64,000 bases of DNA from Lineus longissimus. Its lineage: Eukaryota; Nemertea; Pilidiophora; Heteronemertea; Lineidae. The stretch is taken from NCBI RefSeq assembly GCF_910592395.1, contig NC_088310.1, forward strand, positions 11,851,501 through 11,915,500, given 5' to 3'. The position numbers were made by a program, and so were the translations under genes. The notes beneath the pieces were generated by a model. It saw only the letters and a list, made by a program, of their open reading frames with translations. It made no database searches and had not been told where the DNA came from. Shown here in pieces: positions 1-11,711 of the stretch (positions are counted from its first letter, which is position 1; each line of letters begins with the position of its first letter).

Positions 1-1045
1 GCGCTATTCCATGCACACATTTGAAAACGTGCATGAGAATTTTATAGTTCACCCTCTGCTCAACCGGCAACCAGTGGAGCTCACGTAGTACAGGGGAGAT
101 GTGGTCTCGACGCTTGGTGCGCGTGATGATGCGGGCCGTCACGTTCTGCACCCTCTGCAACTTGTTCATAAGGTCTTTTGAAATGCCATAGAGCAGTGAA
201 TTGCAGTAATCGAGCCTTGATGTGACTAGGACACACACTAGTGAACGGGTTGCAGAAGTGTTGAGATACTGACGGATCAGTCCAATATTCCTAAGTTGGG
301 CGTAGGCCGACCTACAGACAGCATTCACCTGTGCTTCCATGTTCATTTTCTTGTCAAACATCACCCCCAAATTTCTTACGCATGCCACGGAGTCAATGAT
401 AGAGTCACCAACATTCGCCAAAACGTGATCCAGGGTCTTGGAACGATGAGTGGATGCAAAAAGTGCCACCTCCGTCTTGTCGTCGTTCTTTTTCAGCATG
501 TTCTCCTTCAACCAGGAACCATTGTCAGTAATGCATAAGTCAAGACAGTCAAGAGTAACTTCCTGTGCTTGTGGGATCCCCGGATTAAAAGAGTCATAAA
601 GCTGTGCATCATCTGCATTAAAATGATGACCTGGGCCATGGTTTCTTGTTATGTTGCCGAGTGGTTTTGTGTACATGCAGTACATTTTTGGGCCCAACAC
701 CGACCCCTGCGGAACACCATATTTTAAGAGAACGGACGTAGATCTTTGACGATCAATAACGACAGTCTGAAACCTGTCATCAAGATATGATGCAATCCAG
801 CAAGAGCAGAGCCAGTGATGCCAAATAACTGTTCAAACCTTTATAGAAGGATCTTATGGTCAATGGTATCGAAGGCTGCAGAGAGGTCGATCATGACAAG
901 CACTGTCACATCACCCCTGTCCAAACTACCAAGGATGTCGCTCTGAACCCTTAGTAGAGCGGTCTCTGTTGAGTGACCTCTTTGGTAGGCGGACTGCATT
1001 TCTTCATGCAGCAAGTTGGACAGGAGGTGATTTACCCTGATGAAA
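1..1045 (-). mobile_element. Non-LTR retrotransposon (LINE) reverse transcriptase relic, CR1/L2/Jockey-like
   Basis: Read on the minus strand, conceptual translation gives reverse-transcriptase blocks in the right order. A QRGHSTETALLRVQ block lies near 1000-940, DLSAAFDTIDHKILL near 895-845, GVPQGSVLGP near 725-690, and the catalytic ADDAQLYDS block near 625-595. It then continues in frame as RT thumb and C-terminal sequence (LDYCNSLLYG, ELHWLPVEQR) to the window edge. The motif set is that of the CR1/L2/Jockey group. The copy is dead: a stop follows the DLSAAFDTIDH block, and a frameshift lies between about 840 and 780. The residue before ADD is also unusual (FNADD rather than F/YADD). The endonuclease and 5' part are missing, because upstream the element meets Copia sequence. 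The 3' end lies outside the window. Confidence 0.9.
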
Positions 1046-1052
1046 GATTGGC

Positions 1053-1699
1053 GGCTACTAGGTGTAATAGAGAGTCACATTGATGACTTCATCCATGCAG
1101 GTTGCTATGAATTTGCCACGTTGGTGATGGACTAATTGCGTGAGCGCTTCCTGGCGGGTCGTATTGAAGACACAGCATTTTATGTTGGGTTCAAATTGGT
1201 TCAATCAGAGGATGGATTTCTGTTGGATCAGAGCGAGTACACTGAAAGTGTTGATCCGATCGAACTTGCTGCTGAAAGACAGTGTAGAAAACAAGATGAG
1301 TTGACTAGCAAGGAGAAAACAATGTACATAAGTGTTGTAGGTCGCCTAAATTGCGCTGTGCAGGGCACTACACGTACTAGGCCTGAGTTTGCATTCGAGA
1401 TGATTGATCTCAGCACAAAATTCAACAAGGCTAAGGTGGTTGACATAATATTGCAGTTAAATAAGGCTGTGAAAAAGCTAAAATCAGAAAGATCTGAGCT
1501 GTGGTTCCCTGCGTTGGGGGATCGAAGAGAATGGCGCCTGGATATAAGTGCCATTCAGCAGTGTATCGAACGAAAGGACATAAACACTGTGAGGTGGCTC
1601 CCAGGAGATTACCAGGTTGCAAACTGTATGACGAAGAAAGGCGCATCCGCTGATACGTTGGTGCATGTATTGAGAACAGGAAAACGTAAAGACTACTGA
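1053..1699 (+). pseudogene. Ty1/Copia-type pol relic (end of RT fused to end of RNase H)
   Basis: The reading begins with the Copia active-site block SHIDDFIHAG at about 1070-1100. A stop (TAG/TAA region near 1133) follows, then an open frame from 1136 to 1699. It contains YVGFKLVQ, the LDQSEYTESV block typical of late Copia RT, an RPEFAFE..LSTKFN block, and finally RWLPGDYQVANCMTKKGA. The last is the conserved end of Copia RNase H. The RNase H core between the LKSERSELWFP and DISAIQQC segments is missing, an in-frame internal deletion, so the protein could not be active. The gag, protease and integrase regions are absent upstream, where a LINE in opposite orientation takes over. A purine-rich stretch at about 1887-1901 and a TGTT...AACA-bounded segment near 1918-2017 could be the polypurine tract and a short 3' LTR, but no second LTR is available for comparison. 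Confidence 0.85.
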
Positions 1700-4153
1700 G
1701 TGAGACGAAGTGTCAGTGAATATTAAAGCGTGTAATAGACAATGCTTTGAAGTGCTGTGTGATTGATTATTCATTTTGGGTTACGTGTTTTAGAAGTTTA
1801 CTGTTTTGAAATTTCAGCCTGCTTCACTTTCTTTTGTCAATTCATTTAGTGGTTATGTTGTGCGTACGTTAATAATTGTTGACTTGAAGAGAAGGAAAGA
1901 CAATCAATTTTTGTCAATGTTAATGTTTAATGTATGCTCCCTGATGTGACGTCAGAGTATCTTGTGTTGTGAAGAATATATGTGTTGTGTCCTTTTATCA
2001 GAGAATTATCACAAACACATTTCAAATAAAGATGAATAACTTTTTTTATTTTCGTTTCAATAGGCTGCAAAAGAACGATTTAGGGACAGTTTTGTGCAAC
2101 CTGGGTTTTTTGGTCGAATATTGGTGCCCTTTTGATAAGCCAGGCGCAGATAATAACACAATCCAGTTCCAAAGTCATTATCTGGCTAGCAGAGGGGCTC
2201 TTTGCCAGCGAATTAGCAGGCTCTCGCGTGTTGTGAATGATCTTTGTCTTCAAGGACCATTGGCATTAATAAGAGCAATATTACCCAGGTGTCGGCTTCC
2301 AGGTCACCTCCTAATTTACATAAGTAGTTCCCATCAATACATTGCACGAAAAAAGGAAACATTCAAAATCTGACTGAATTGTCACGCTTTTCCAATGTTG
2401 ACTCCGATTTTCCCGAGTTAGCTCTCCATGCGTCGATCCTTTCCTTGTGGAACGATGCACTGGTAAGGCGCTTCCTGGAACCATGGATCTACCCTTGACG
2501 ACTTTGGTGTAGATATCAATTTTTTCCGACGTCACGCTGATGGTGCTTGATTACTCCGCTACTGCGACGACAATGAAAATGACGTTGCATCGTAGGTCTC
2601 ATTAGGGACTATTTTTGTATTCATTCTAACCGTAGTTCCTAAAATCATTGATTTCTCGGTCCTCACAGTATGTCAGTGTTGATTCAGCAGTTGTTTTGGC
2701 AAAGACATGTTTTTTTTGAGTTTCTGAAACCTAGAGCGCTACTCAATAGGCGGCTAACAAGAAACCACGCATTTAATGTTGTTGCCGACAAATGTGTACA
2801 CTAAACGTGGGATGTGCGTCGGCCCCGTGTTGAAATGCCGTCCAGTGCCAGTTGGTGCGCTTTTCGCTGATTTGTGCAAAATTCAACATATCTCAAAAAT
2901 TCAATGGTTGACCTTCGATTTTTTTTATGTTTGTGTAGCGTAAGTAACTGTCTTTCATGGAAGAATGGTCACTGTAAGAATTATTCAACAAAATTTATTG
3001 AACTCGCATCGCGGGAAAGGTATTTTGCACCAGGACTTGCGCGTACTTAAAATAACCAATAACGCGTTTTTCAACAATCTAAGAGCTAAAACAAAGCATC
3101 AAACACGTTCAGAAGAATAGTTTACTGAAACCAGAAGAAGAACAAACATACTGCAGTGAAAAGCCCCCCATTCCTTTAACACAATAGGACAGTAGTTAAG
3201 GAGCTAGATTCCATTAAATGATATGAGGCCGAATAAAGGGGTTTATCTACGTTTTGCAAAATAACATATTGGGTTTGTACAAGTTATTGAACCGGTAAAG
3301 AAGCTATAAAAATCTCATTTTATATTTAGAAGTCGAAGTTATTAAAGAGTAGAAATTGGTACGTGACTGTCCGTATTGGTTGTCTCACCAAACAGCAAGA
3401 GGCTAGAGCTGCCCTTCCACTCAAGACCTCAATCAATGAGACGCCTTGGGTTTAGCAATTTATTTCGGCGCTTGGGGTAAGCACTCCCCCTCCTCCCGTT
3501 CAATGCCGATTCCTTCAATCTAGGTAAGCCCATTCACCCCAGTATTGGCGAGTGCCTTCAGCGTGTGACGTAGTAGGGTCATTCGCACGGCTCCAAACCG
3601 ATCTAGTCCAATCATATAATCGTGCCGCCTCGTGTCGATGATGTAGGCTGCACTTCGATTGAGCAATGGAAAGGGCTCGTAAATGGAAAAAGAGAACGAC
3701 GAAATTGGTGATCGAGTGAGAGGGAAACGTTTCTCGTCCCTGAGCCGCTCATCTGTCAGTAGCTCGAGGGTGAAACTACACTACCCAGAAATTTGGATGA
3801 CACTGGTTGGTGATAAAGTCTCCTGTACTAAGTATAAACGACCGAATCTAAAAAGATTATCCCGACTTGAAGGATTCCTGCTCGCAGCGTTTAGACGTGT
3901 TCACGTACCACCACAGGCTAAATGCATGGTATCACCAAGCGCAGTCAGAGTCAGACCCATTACGGAATCAACAAAGTCACCACAACCTCGTGTCGGTCAA
4001 GACATTCATTTTTTTATTCAATAAAAAGGGGGATTTGAGCTGAAGAGGAATAGAGTATCGTGCACAACTTCCAGCGATAGTCTTAGCCCTGGATTATATC
4101 CTGATGGCAGTCACACAGTTGGGACTCAAAAATGAAAAGAAATGTTCGTACGT
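1700..4153. other. No recognisable gene
   Basis: After the possible Copia 3' end I see no domain, splice pattern or RNA gene. The sequence is AT-rich with several homopolymer runs. Open frames here (up to 134 codons at 1969-2373 and 113 codons at 3683-4024) have no family resemblance and are compatible with chance. A minus-strand stretch at about 3535-3665 is stop-free for about 45 codons with a coding-like composition, but I cannot assign it. Confidence 0.6.
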
Positions 4154-4154
4154 A

Positions 4155-5469
4155 CACTGTAAAAAGTGAGAACACCTAGAACATGTTCAAAATCAGAACA
4201 CCTCGATTTGAACCCATTTTTTGAACACGTTCTGAGAACATGTTCTTCATATTTCTGGTGTTCTAGTCCTAGAACACGTTCACAATACAAGGTGTTCTAC
4301 CAAGGAACACGTTCTACAATGGGACACGTTCCAGAGCACGTTCTCCAGTCAAAAGAACATGTTCTAGTATTTCAGAACCTGTTCCTGAAAACATGGGGTT
4401 TTCTGAACATTTTAAAAACAAAGATTATCTCTCTTTTTACAATTTTTATTTCAAAATACAAAAATAAACTGACATGTACATGTTATCTTGCCTCAGGAAG
4501 CTTCCTGACATTTGGGATACTGGCCCTTTTAATAGGTTTCCAGACAGGTACTATTTTTCACTAGTCCCTACCAGCACCTACCAGGAAGACCCAGAGAGGC
4601 TGACAAAAACACAAGAAGTCTTTGAACACGTTGATGATTCTCATCCCTACAGAACAATCATCAACTCTAATTAACACAATTCCACTCTGTCAACGCCTTG
4701 GTTGTCACATGGACCAAAACGTCAAATTGTACTACAAGTAATTGTACTACAGATTACACAGTCGGAACACAACACTCGGTTCAGCAAAACAAATCCTTGG
4801 AAATGGAAACACTCCCAGCAAGTTAACAGATTAACGGAATTACCAGTGACTGCTGTGGGGACACACTAGTAGATCTGAAAGTAAAAAAAGATAACTACAG
4901 GCACTGAGAAATACAGTTTTGACAATCCGCCTGGACACGTACATTATGTATGCATCAATTCATGTAGCCATACATGTGTCAGCCTATACATTGATGTGTA
5001 CATTCAATAGTCGGATGATTGTTGTAGGGTCGCGCTGTCAGTCAGTCTCTTCAAGCAGCTGCTGGCGACGCCTTGGCTCTTCTTCTAACGCTAATATCAG
5101 TTCTACAACATCGACTGGCATTACTTGACCAATTGCATGCATTGAAATCGATACAAAATCTATAAAAACTCACCATTTTCGCAGAACAGTCCGCGGCTCA
5201 GTTTGAGAAAGTTCACAATGGCGGCGGAAAAATGGAAGCGAGGCCGAGGGATGGTCTCAGAACGCGTTCGCCGTGTGGGGAGAACACCGCGGACGCGTTC
5301 GCAGTTTTCCCTGTTCAGCTTGCGCATGTTCACAGAAAATGAGATGTGTTCTGATCCTTCACTGAACACGTTCTGAACACGTCATCTCAGAATTCTTTTT
5401 CTGTGTGCCTAGGGAACGTGTTCCGTGTGTGTTCTGAACATGTTCCATGTGTTCTCACTTTTTACAGTG
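4155..5469. mobile_element. Nonautonomous TA-flanked DNA transposon with subterminal palindrome arrays
   Basis: The ends are a near-perfect inverted repeat of about 21 bp (CACTGTAAAAAGTGAGAACA at the left, its complement at the right end). TA precedes (4153-4154) and follows (5470-5471), as expected for a TA target duplication (Tc1/mariner-like or a related superfamily). Just inside both ends the 10-bp palindrome GAAC-RY-GTTC or close variants repeats. Copies start at 4179, 4223, 4236, 4272, 4305, 4355 and 4375 on the left, and at 5260, 5364, 5414 and 5436 on the right, with more half-sites (GTGTTCT) between. Such arrays are usually transposase-binding sites. The internal 0.8 kb has open frames of 66-132 codons with no transposase motif, so I treat it as a nonautonomous derivative. 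Superfamily assignment is inference. Confidence 0.85.
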
Positions 5470-5471
5470 TA

Positions 5472-8400
5472 ATTTTGCTAATGCATAACATAACGTGTTT
5501 TCCACTTTAACAATAGTATTGTTCAGCGAAATAGAAAGGGTGACTGCTAATAGGTACTTTTTTAGTAATCACCCGACACCCCTTCAAGTCACCTGATCAA
5601 TTGCGAATGCGAAAAGCACGACTTCTTTTAAATTTGACTAAAATAATTTTCTGTTTGATGAATCACTATGCCACAGTGGAAGATGCGAAGATAAATTTGG
5701 GCAGAAATCACTTACCTTAAATAAATCGGGATCCTAGCGGAGAATATTCGTGATGACGTGACCGTTCTGCTTTGAGTCCAATGCCGGATTATTGAAAGCC
5801 TGGTTAGGCCTAGTATTTATAGCCCGATCAAGGCAAGTGTGGTTCCGGATGCGCATAAGATTTCTGCGCTGATAGGTGTCGCAAATCGTGGTAAATTGCC
5901 TTTCGACTATCCGCTCAGCTCGAACCTCCACCTGACACACTTGATGACTGAAGTGATTCGACGTGTTCCACCTTTGATGCAAAATTCACTGCTCGGACGG
6001 CTTATGAGACCAATCCCTAATTGCGCAATTCGCTTATCAAGCAATTTTGAAACGTCTGTCACTGGACTTAGCTAATTCTATTGGGAAAGAACATTGTGCT
6101 GTATCTGGATGATCCTCACTGAATGAGAAACCTAGCTTTGTTACGTTGACAGATTTTTGATAAGTCATCAACCTCTGCCTGGCTTAGTTAGTCATGGATA
6201 GTCATATTGACTAAGCTATGTTAGTCGAACGATTTGTGATATGGGACATGAAAGAACGATAAGTTAGTACATGTACAGTACATAGAAATAAAGGATGAGA
6301 CAGCCTTATAAAAATGCCACGTGTACATGTATCACGCGAGGTCTTTTGCAAACGCGATGTATAACCAAAAAGGCCGTGTTACATGGAGTGTTACAATGTA
6401 GTGTAATGACACACTATGGTATCCAGACAGGATGGCTATCCATCGATGCTTGCTAAGGAGGTTAGTACATTTCTTTGCCGAGCATAATCTAAAAAGGGTA
6501 CATTCCTCTGAGATTTTCCTATTTTGTTCACGAGCCTGAAATACGTGAGATCAAGGTCAGTCGAGAAAGCCTTTTTGAAGCATTTATCATTTTCTTTCTT
6601 ATTGCAGTCCGATGCCAAAATGGTAATTACTGGACATGTCGGTACCTTAGGAAACTAACTGGCGTACTCCCTTCGTGAGTTTCCAATAGCGAGACGAGAT
6701 CTGTGTCTGTCGCTTGTAGACCTCTAACTGCACCCGTGCAATTGATTATGACCGAATCGTTCATAATGAACTGGACATAGTATACCGTTTGTATAGACAA
6801 CAATCAACACTTTATATACTGACGTTTTTTATCATCTGATTAATAAAATGCGCTAAAGTGTATTCCACCGTCTACGGGAACACGGTGAAGCTGCCAAGCC
6901 CATTTGGCCTGGTTGTGTCAGTCCAATCGTTCTCGTCGTTCCTGCTAGTTATGTAGCAGAATTCTACTACGTTTTGGAATTCAACTTCGTTTACGGAGAG
7001 GAAGTCGACTACATCTGGGTATCTGTGAAAAATAATTGTAAATCGGCACGTATTCATAATAAACATTATATTCTACTTGGTGATATATACGATCTCGGTT
7101 AATGATGACATACTTTATATGATGGTAAAACAGAAGTTAGAAATCAACATGCATTAAACAATGACGAGACGAAGCGTCACCGGTGGATATGTATAACACT
7201 AGTGAACATAATTGACAATCGATTGAGGGGCTGGGGGGGGGGGGGGGGTCGAGCTCTTAATTCCACGTTTGACTGCACTAGTGTCGTCACAAGTTCTAAC
7301 TTGTCACATTCCATTTGAACATGTGCAACAATGGTACTGCAAGCTAAAATAAAATATCTGTCCCACTGTGTATATGTGTATACTACCTGGTATCTCTTAT
7401 CAAATTTGGTGAGCACAGCAATGGCCTGTACAATGCATGTTCCTAATATGCATGAGTGTTTCTTGAATAAAATAAATAACTTGAATGGCAGCTGTGCGAT
7501 ATGAAGCCAGATATTCATAACACTCTTGCATTTGCACAATTGATAATAATAAGTTGCGCTTCCACACCTAGTAAATCCCCCTATTTTGGCGCTTCCACCT
7601 TTGAATTGCCGTGCTCAAAGTCCACAATTCAAGCAAGATTTAAGTCAACGACTTCAATTGTATGATCATATCAATGAGTAAACAACATTCAGTTCTGAAA
7701 TATTGTGCGAGAATTGAGTTTTATTTAGTCTTTTGTATCACGAATATTCCTCGGCTGCTAAAGAAAAAGTTATTCGGGTATCTTCGGAGATCTTCGGCTC
7801 GTGACATATTACTAGGAAGACGCATTCGGGAATGCCGCCATCCTACTGTACGACAACACGGGATACCGGGTAATGGTTATAATCTCATAGGGTACAACCA
7901 TCAGCCGATACCCAGCCGGGCCGCAAGTGTGCCCCTCCAGAGGCTGTAGATCTTGACCTTGCAGTTTAGATAGAAAAGTGACTGCCGGTCATTCAACAGA
8001 GAGAGCTGAAAGTACCAAGCCAAGACTTGATGTAGGTTTCATAGGGATTCTTAGGTGAAGTTACAATCTTAGGATAATCGATAGATAGAAGAATTGCGCA
8101 TACGGCTTAGAGTAGACAGAAGCGAAGAAGGGATATGACCTACCTTGGCTCTGGAGCCATATCAGGAATGGGACCGTGAAATACATGACTGGACCAGTAG
8201 CTTTCAGCATCACTAGCTGATGAATATTCGGAATTAAGAGTTTACCTTAGAAACTACCCGCGCCCCTGATATGCGTCCATTGCCCAGGATGGTCGAAGGG
8301 AAAAAGCCTCTATCCTTAGTTCGATGACCACATGTTATTTATCACATATTAATCAGCCCATAGGAAATGGCCAATCGCAATAACGTATTAGACGAATCGC

Positions 8401-8661
8401 CTTCGTGATAGACACATGTTGTCCTCTCACGGCATGTCCACAAACCTTGAAAGATAACATACTAGTATTGCCAAAGTGCATTGTCACAAGACCTAGAATG
8501 TCAATGTCCAAATATATATAATGAAATAGTGTTTCTTGACACACTGTAACATGCCCTCCCTTCAAAGGAAGACGACGCGTCCTCGCGTCTTAAAAACACT
8601 GCAACACTACTTCATGTTCATGTTGTGCAGTATCGCAATCATATGATACGAGTTCAAGAGA
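5472..8661. other. No recognisable gene
   Basis: About 3.2 kb of unique-looking AT-rich sequence. The open frames are short and resemble no family. A 16-base G run sits at 7233-7248 and a few small hairpins occur (for example around 6180-6230), but there is no element with matching ends that I can support. Confidence 0.6.
7233..7248. repeat. Poly-G run (16)
   Basis: Uninterrupted run of 16 G. It is one of about ten G or C runs of 10 or more bases in this window. Confidence 0.95.
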
Positions 8662-8978
8662 ATGCCGAATTATTGTGTTGTTGGGAAGTGTGAGATACGA
8701 CAATTAGAAAAGTCGGTATTTCTACGTACCCGTTTCCTAAAGATGGCACGGTACGTAGGAAATGGTTAAAGTTTGTGAAAAGATCGAGGCTGAACTTCGT
8801 TGAGCCTGATGTACAAAATACGTCAACAGTCATTTGCAACCAGCACTTCAAGGAAGATTGTTTTGTGGATATCCCTTCTTTGGAATGTGCAATTAAAGCG
8901 GATTATCATACAAAGAGGTTAGTTAACTCAACGTTCAAAGTTCTTAGGCTTCGTAATTTCGAATGTAGGCCTAAATAA
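8662..8978 (+). pseudogene. THAP-type zinc finger domain fragment with a frameshift
   Basis: An ATG at 8662 opens MPNYCVVGKC, the typical start of a THAP domain (C-x4-C). One frame over, from about 8700, the sequence continues as a THAP core: YPFPKDG..RRKWLKFVKR, then ICNQHFKEDCF, giving the second half of the C2CH zinc site (C-x2-H). THAP domains are DNA-binding C2CH fingers found in host regulators and in P-element-type transposases. The two halves need a small indel between about 8690 and 8700, so this copy is broken unless there is an assembly error. The open frame ends at 8978 without the usual AVPT block. A GTTAGT at about 8921 just after HTKR could be a splice donor. No transposase core follows, so host gene fragment versus P-element relic stays open. 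Confidence 0.7.
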
Positions 8979-9232
8979 AGCCGTTTCTGCCTGCCTCTAA
9001 AAAAGTTTCGAAATCCGGATGGATTGATCGTACCTCATTACGGACAGTTTGGGTTCGGTTTCAAGGGATTGCATGGGTTTTCGTGACTGGTTCTAGAAAT
9101 CTAGTAACGCTTTATTGATTACAGCATGACGACAAAGCATATTGATGGTGTATAGGAATGCACTCTTCATTAAAGCAAACTACTGCCACACTTGATCACG
9201 CTGTAGAATATCGATTTCCATAGATACAGTGA

Positions 9233-9736
9233 AATTCATTTACTGTAACACAACACAAGAACAAGGATGGCCACCTTCGGTTCTCTGTTCGTCACCCAAA
9301 AAATCGATATGGGAATTACATTGTGACGTCAAGATCAGAGGCACAGACATTTGGTAAGTTGTTTCGGTTCTGTCAATGTTTCCATACTACGCCTAACTAG
9401 GTGCATACTGGTACCTGTTTTATTCCAAAATGTCCTGTACTTTATACTATATGAACTTCTTTTCCATGGTTGATGCATGGATAATCAGAATTTGTAAGAA
9501 TATATAATATCAATATTCATGCTGATCGTTCCTTTCAGGTTATGTTGACAAGTTTGCAGAGGAAGTCAAGAGGCTGGTTTTGACTGGGAAGGACTACACG
9601 ATTGCCAGGAGAGACAATCCTGCACCTCTTTGTTCATGCTTTGAAAGGCCACCCAAAGAAGAAGCTGTCTTTTGACTTCAAGATGCAGCAAATTGCCCAT
9701 GCCGAACGCTTCAACATGTTCAAGAAAAATAAATAG
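9233..9736 (+). pseudogene. Two-exon coding fragment of unknown family, frameshifted
   Basis: A stop-free stretch from 9233 reads ...GHLRFSVRHPKNRYGNYIV...EAQTF and meets a consensus donor (G|GTAAGT) at 9353/9354. An intron of 185 nt ends in TCCTTTCAG at 9538. Joined across it, the frame continues GYVDKFAEEVKRLVLTGKDY... and closes at TGA near 9675. In another frame the same exon reads HALKGHPKKKLSFDFK then AHAERFNMFKKNK and stops at TAG 9734-9736, so one frameshift around 9620 probably separates a longer original C terminus. The clean GT-AG pair and phase-compatible join argue for a real gene or recent pseudogene. I do not recognise the family. It lies 0.3 kb downstream of the THAP fragment on the same strand and could belong to it. 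Confidence 0.5.
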
Positions 9737-11295
9737 GAAATTTCACTTGTTATTTGGTAAGTCTTCTATCCTCATTGCAGCTCCGGAGTGGTCAAAATAA
9801 AGTGGCAGCCTTAGACTGTGTGAGAGGGAGGGGTTGACATAATATCGAGCCATGGGCTTGTGTTTCCTCTGTATGGTAGCAAAATTTTGGGGTGATGGGG
9901 TAGTCAGATGAAACAACTCTCGTTCATGTACATTATAAATGAATAAAACAGTTAGTATTGACAATGTTTAATGATGATTGGGATGCTGGTATGGTCAATT
10001 TCAAATACCCAGATATCTGGATTACATATTATGTTAATCAACATAAATATGTATTTGATGTGATAGAATAGAAACCATGTCGAACATACCAACAGTTTTT
10101 GACTCTTAAGTCATCAGGTTTTTCAAATCCAGGGATAGAGAGATTGAATGACTCTATCAGGACATATGTTTACTGTCTTTTGGGATCACAGGGAGAAACT
10201 AGAACACCGATGACACAGAATGATACCAGAATTAGTACTGATGTTCCTATTGTTGCGCTATTACCGTTGCGACGCGGCCGACTTAAGAGAAACAACAGAA
10301 AAACAACACATATTGTTCGGATATCAGTTTATGTATACCAGCCGTCTATGTTAAATATTTACATGCAATACAGCGTCGGAATCCAAGCGTTGACTCCCAG
10401 CTATGGTCTGGGACCGGTGCATTGGATCCGGGTAATATATTTACAAAATACGATTAAAACATGCATTAAAGGTATAACTGGTAATTTCTTATATCCTACA
10501 ATTCCGGCTTACCTTGCCGCTCGATGGAGATACTTTCACTTACGTTTTCGGATTAAAATGGCGAAGATAAATGAAAGACATAGAATTCGGCAGATGTTCT
10601 TGCTTCGGATTTTTCTTGAGAGTCGCCCCGAAGCGTTGTGTGTTTCAGGTTTTCTATTTCGCGCCACACAAGATATCGCTACGCCAAACCCAATCCAGGG
10701 TCGCAATTTGTCAAGCCCACAACATCCCCGTGCTCAACAAAGAAGAAACGCCCCTAGCAACTACGGTTGCAGACGAACAGGCTTACGAGGTCCCAAAAAC
10801 TAATAAGGACAACTTATTGCATCGAAACCAGATTAAATATCAGTCACACGGAATATAAAAAGTGACTGGAATCGCGGTTAAACGCACAACTACGGTTATT
10901 AACCGAATTATTATAAATGGACGATCTAGGTCAACGCGCATGGATATTCTTATCAACCGCGTAAATGGGACACAACACGATCACGTGATAATGGCTGACT
11001 TGCCATGCCATGTCAACAAGACTTTATCACAAGCGCTTCAAGAAGGGAATATGAAGTAAACACGCGATAACATCTGGTGAAACCGATGCACACTGACAAT
11101 GATAAAGATGGCGAAGCCAAATTAGAACGTGGTAAGCAATGACAACAGCTGTCATGCCGGAAATAGCGAGTCAAATGTGCTGACGCAAACAACGAAAGTT
11201 ATGTACAGAGAATGCTGTACATTATATATTGTACGAATAAACATACATATATACACAATAATACATTGGCCAAAATGCCAAAATGCCAAATCACC
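9737..11295. other. Noncoding sequence; lower part may be the LTR of the neighbouring Gypsy element
   Basis: A stop-free frame of 234 codons (10099-10803, plus, no ATG at its start) is unusually long for chance but has no recognisable domain. Reading on the minus strand from about 11295 downward, the sequence directly follows a purine-rich tract (AAAGGAGGGGG). It would be the 3' LTR of the Gypsy-class element, extending perhaps to 10.6-10.9 kb. No second LTR copy is in the window, so the boundaries cannot be fixed. Confidence 0.35.
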
Positions 11296-11306
11296 ATATT
11301 ACCCCC
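11296..11306 (-). other. Candidate polypurine tract of Gypsy-class element
   Basis: On the minus strand AAAGGAGGGGG lies about 400 nt after the last ORF of the element, immediately before a TAATATGG sequence. This is the position and composition expected for the plus-strand primer next to a 3' LTR. Confidence 0.4.
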
Positions 11307-11382
11307 TCCTTTAACAAGAGTTGACGTCCTCGTCAACAATAACAATATTAAAGATACATAAGGAACATTTGTCTCTTCAAAA

Positions 11383-11706
11383 TCAAAAGTCAAACAGTTC
11401 AGCTATAGCGAATTCAAACAATTTTACCAAAAGGTTGGTAAAGATAAATGCACATGTATGACTACTATGATACCGTAACTGTATCAAACTAGGGGTACAC
11501 CGTTCGTAATCTACTTGGGTCCAGTTGAATAGAAGTCCACCAATACACAATGCCGTAGTGCAGTTATTATGAATACGAATTAGTTGAGAATTAGTACTCA
11601 TAGTATTTGTATAGGCAATGCTGAAAATTATATTCACTGTATTTACGCAATTGAAAGTACAAGTATTCAAATGAAAAAATGTTAACGAACGGCGTAAGCT
11701 GACCAA
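11383..11706 (-). repeat. Post-pol segment repeated at 42.7 kb
   Basis: This stretch follows the zinc-finger ORF by a few bases and is open for 107 codons on the minus strand, without an ATG start. Its nucleotides share several blocks with 42694-42975, also on the minus strand: the CGCCGTTCGTTA block, CAATTGCGT, and CATAATAACTGCAC followed by GGCA(A/T)TGTGTATT. In protein terms both carry a [IM]HNNCT-x-A-x-CI block. It is therefore part of a dispersed element, probably the 3' internal region of this Gypsy-class family or a separate insert. Confidence 0.5.
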
Positions 11707-11711
11707 ATCAT

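Noticed and set aside
3683-4024. 113-codon ATG frame followed by AATAAA
   Set aside because: Composition and lack of any domain are compatible with chance; AATAAA is common in AT-rich DNA.
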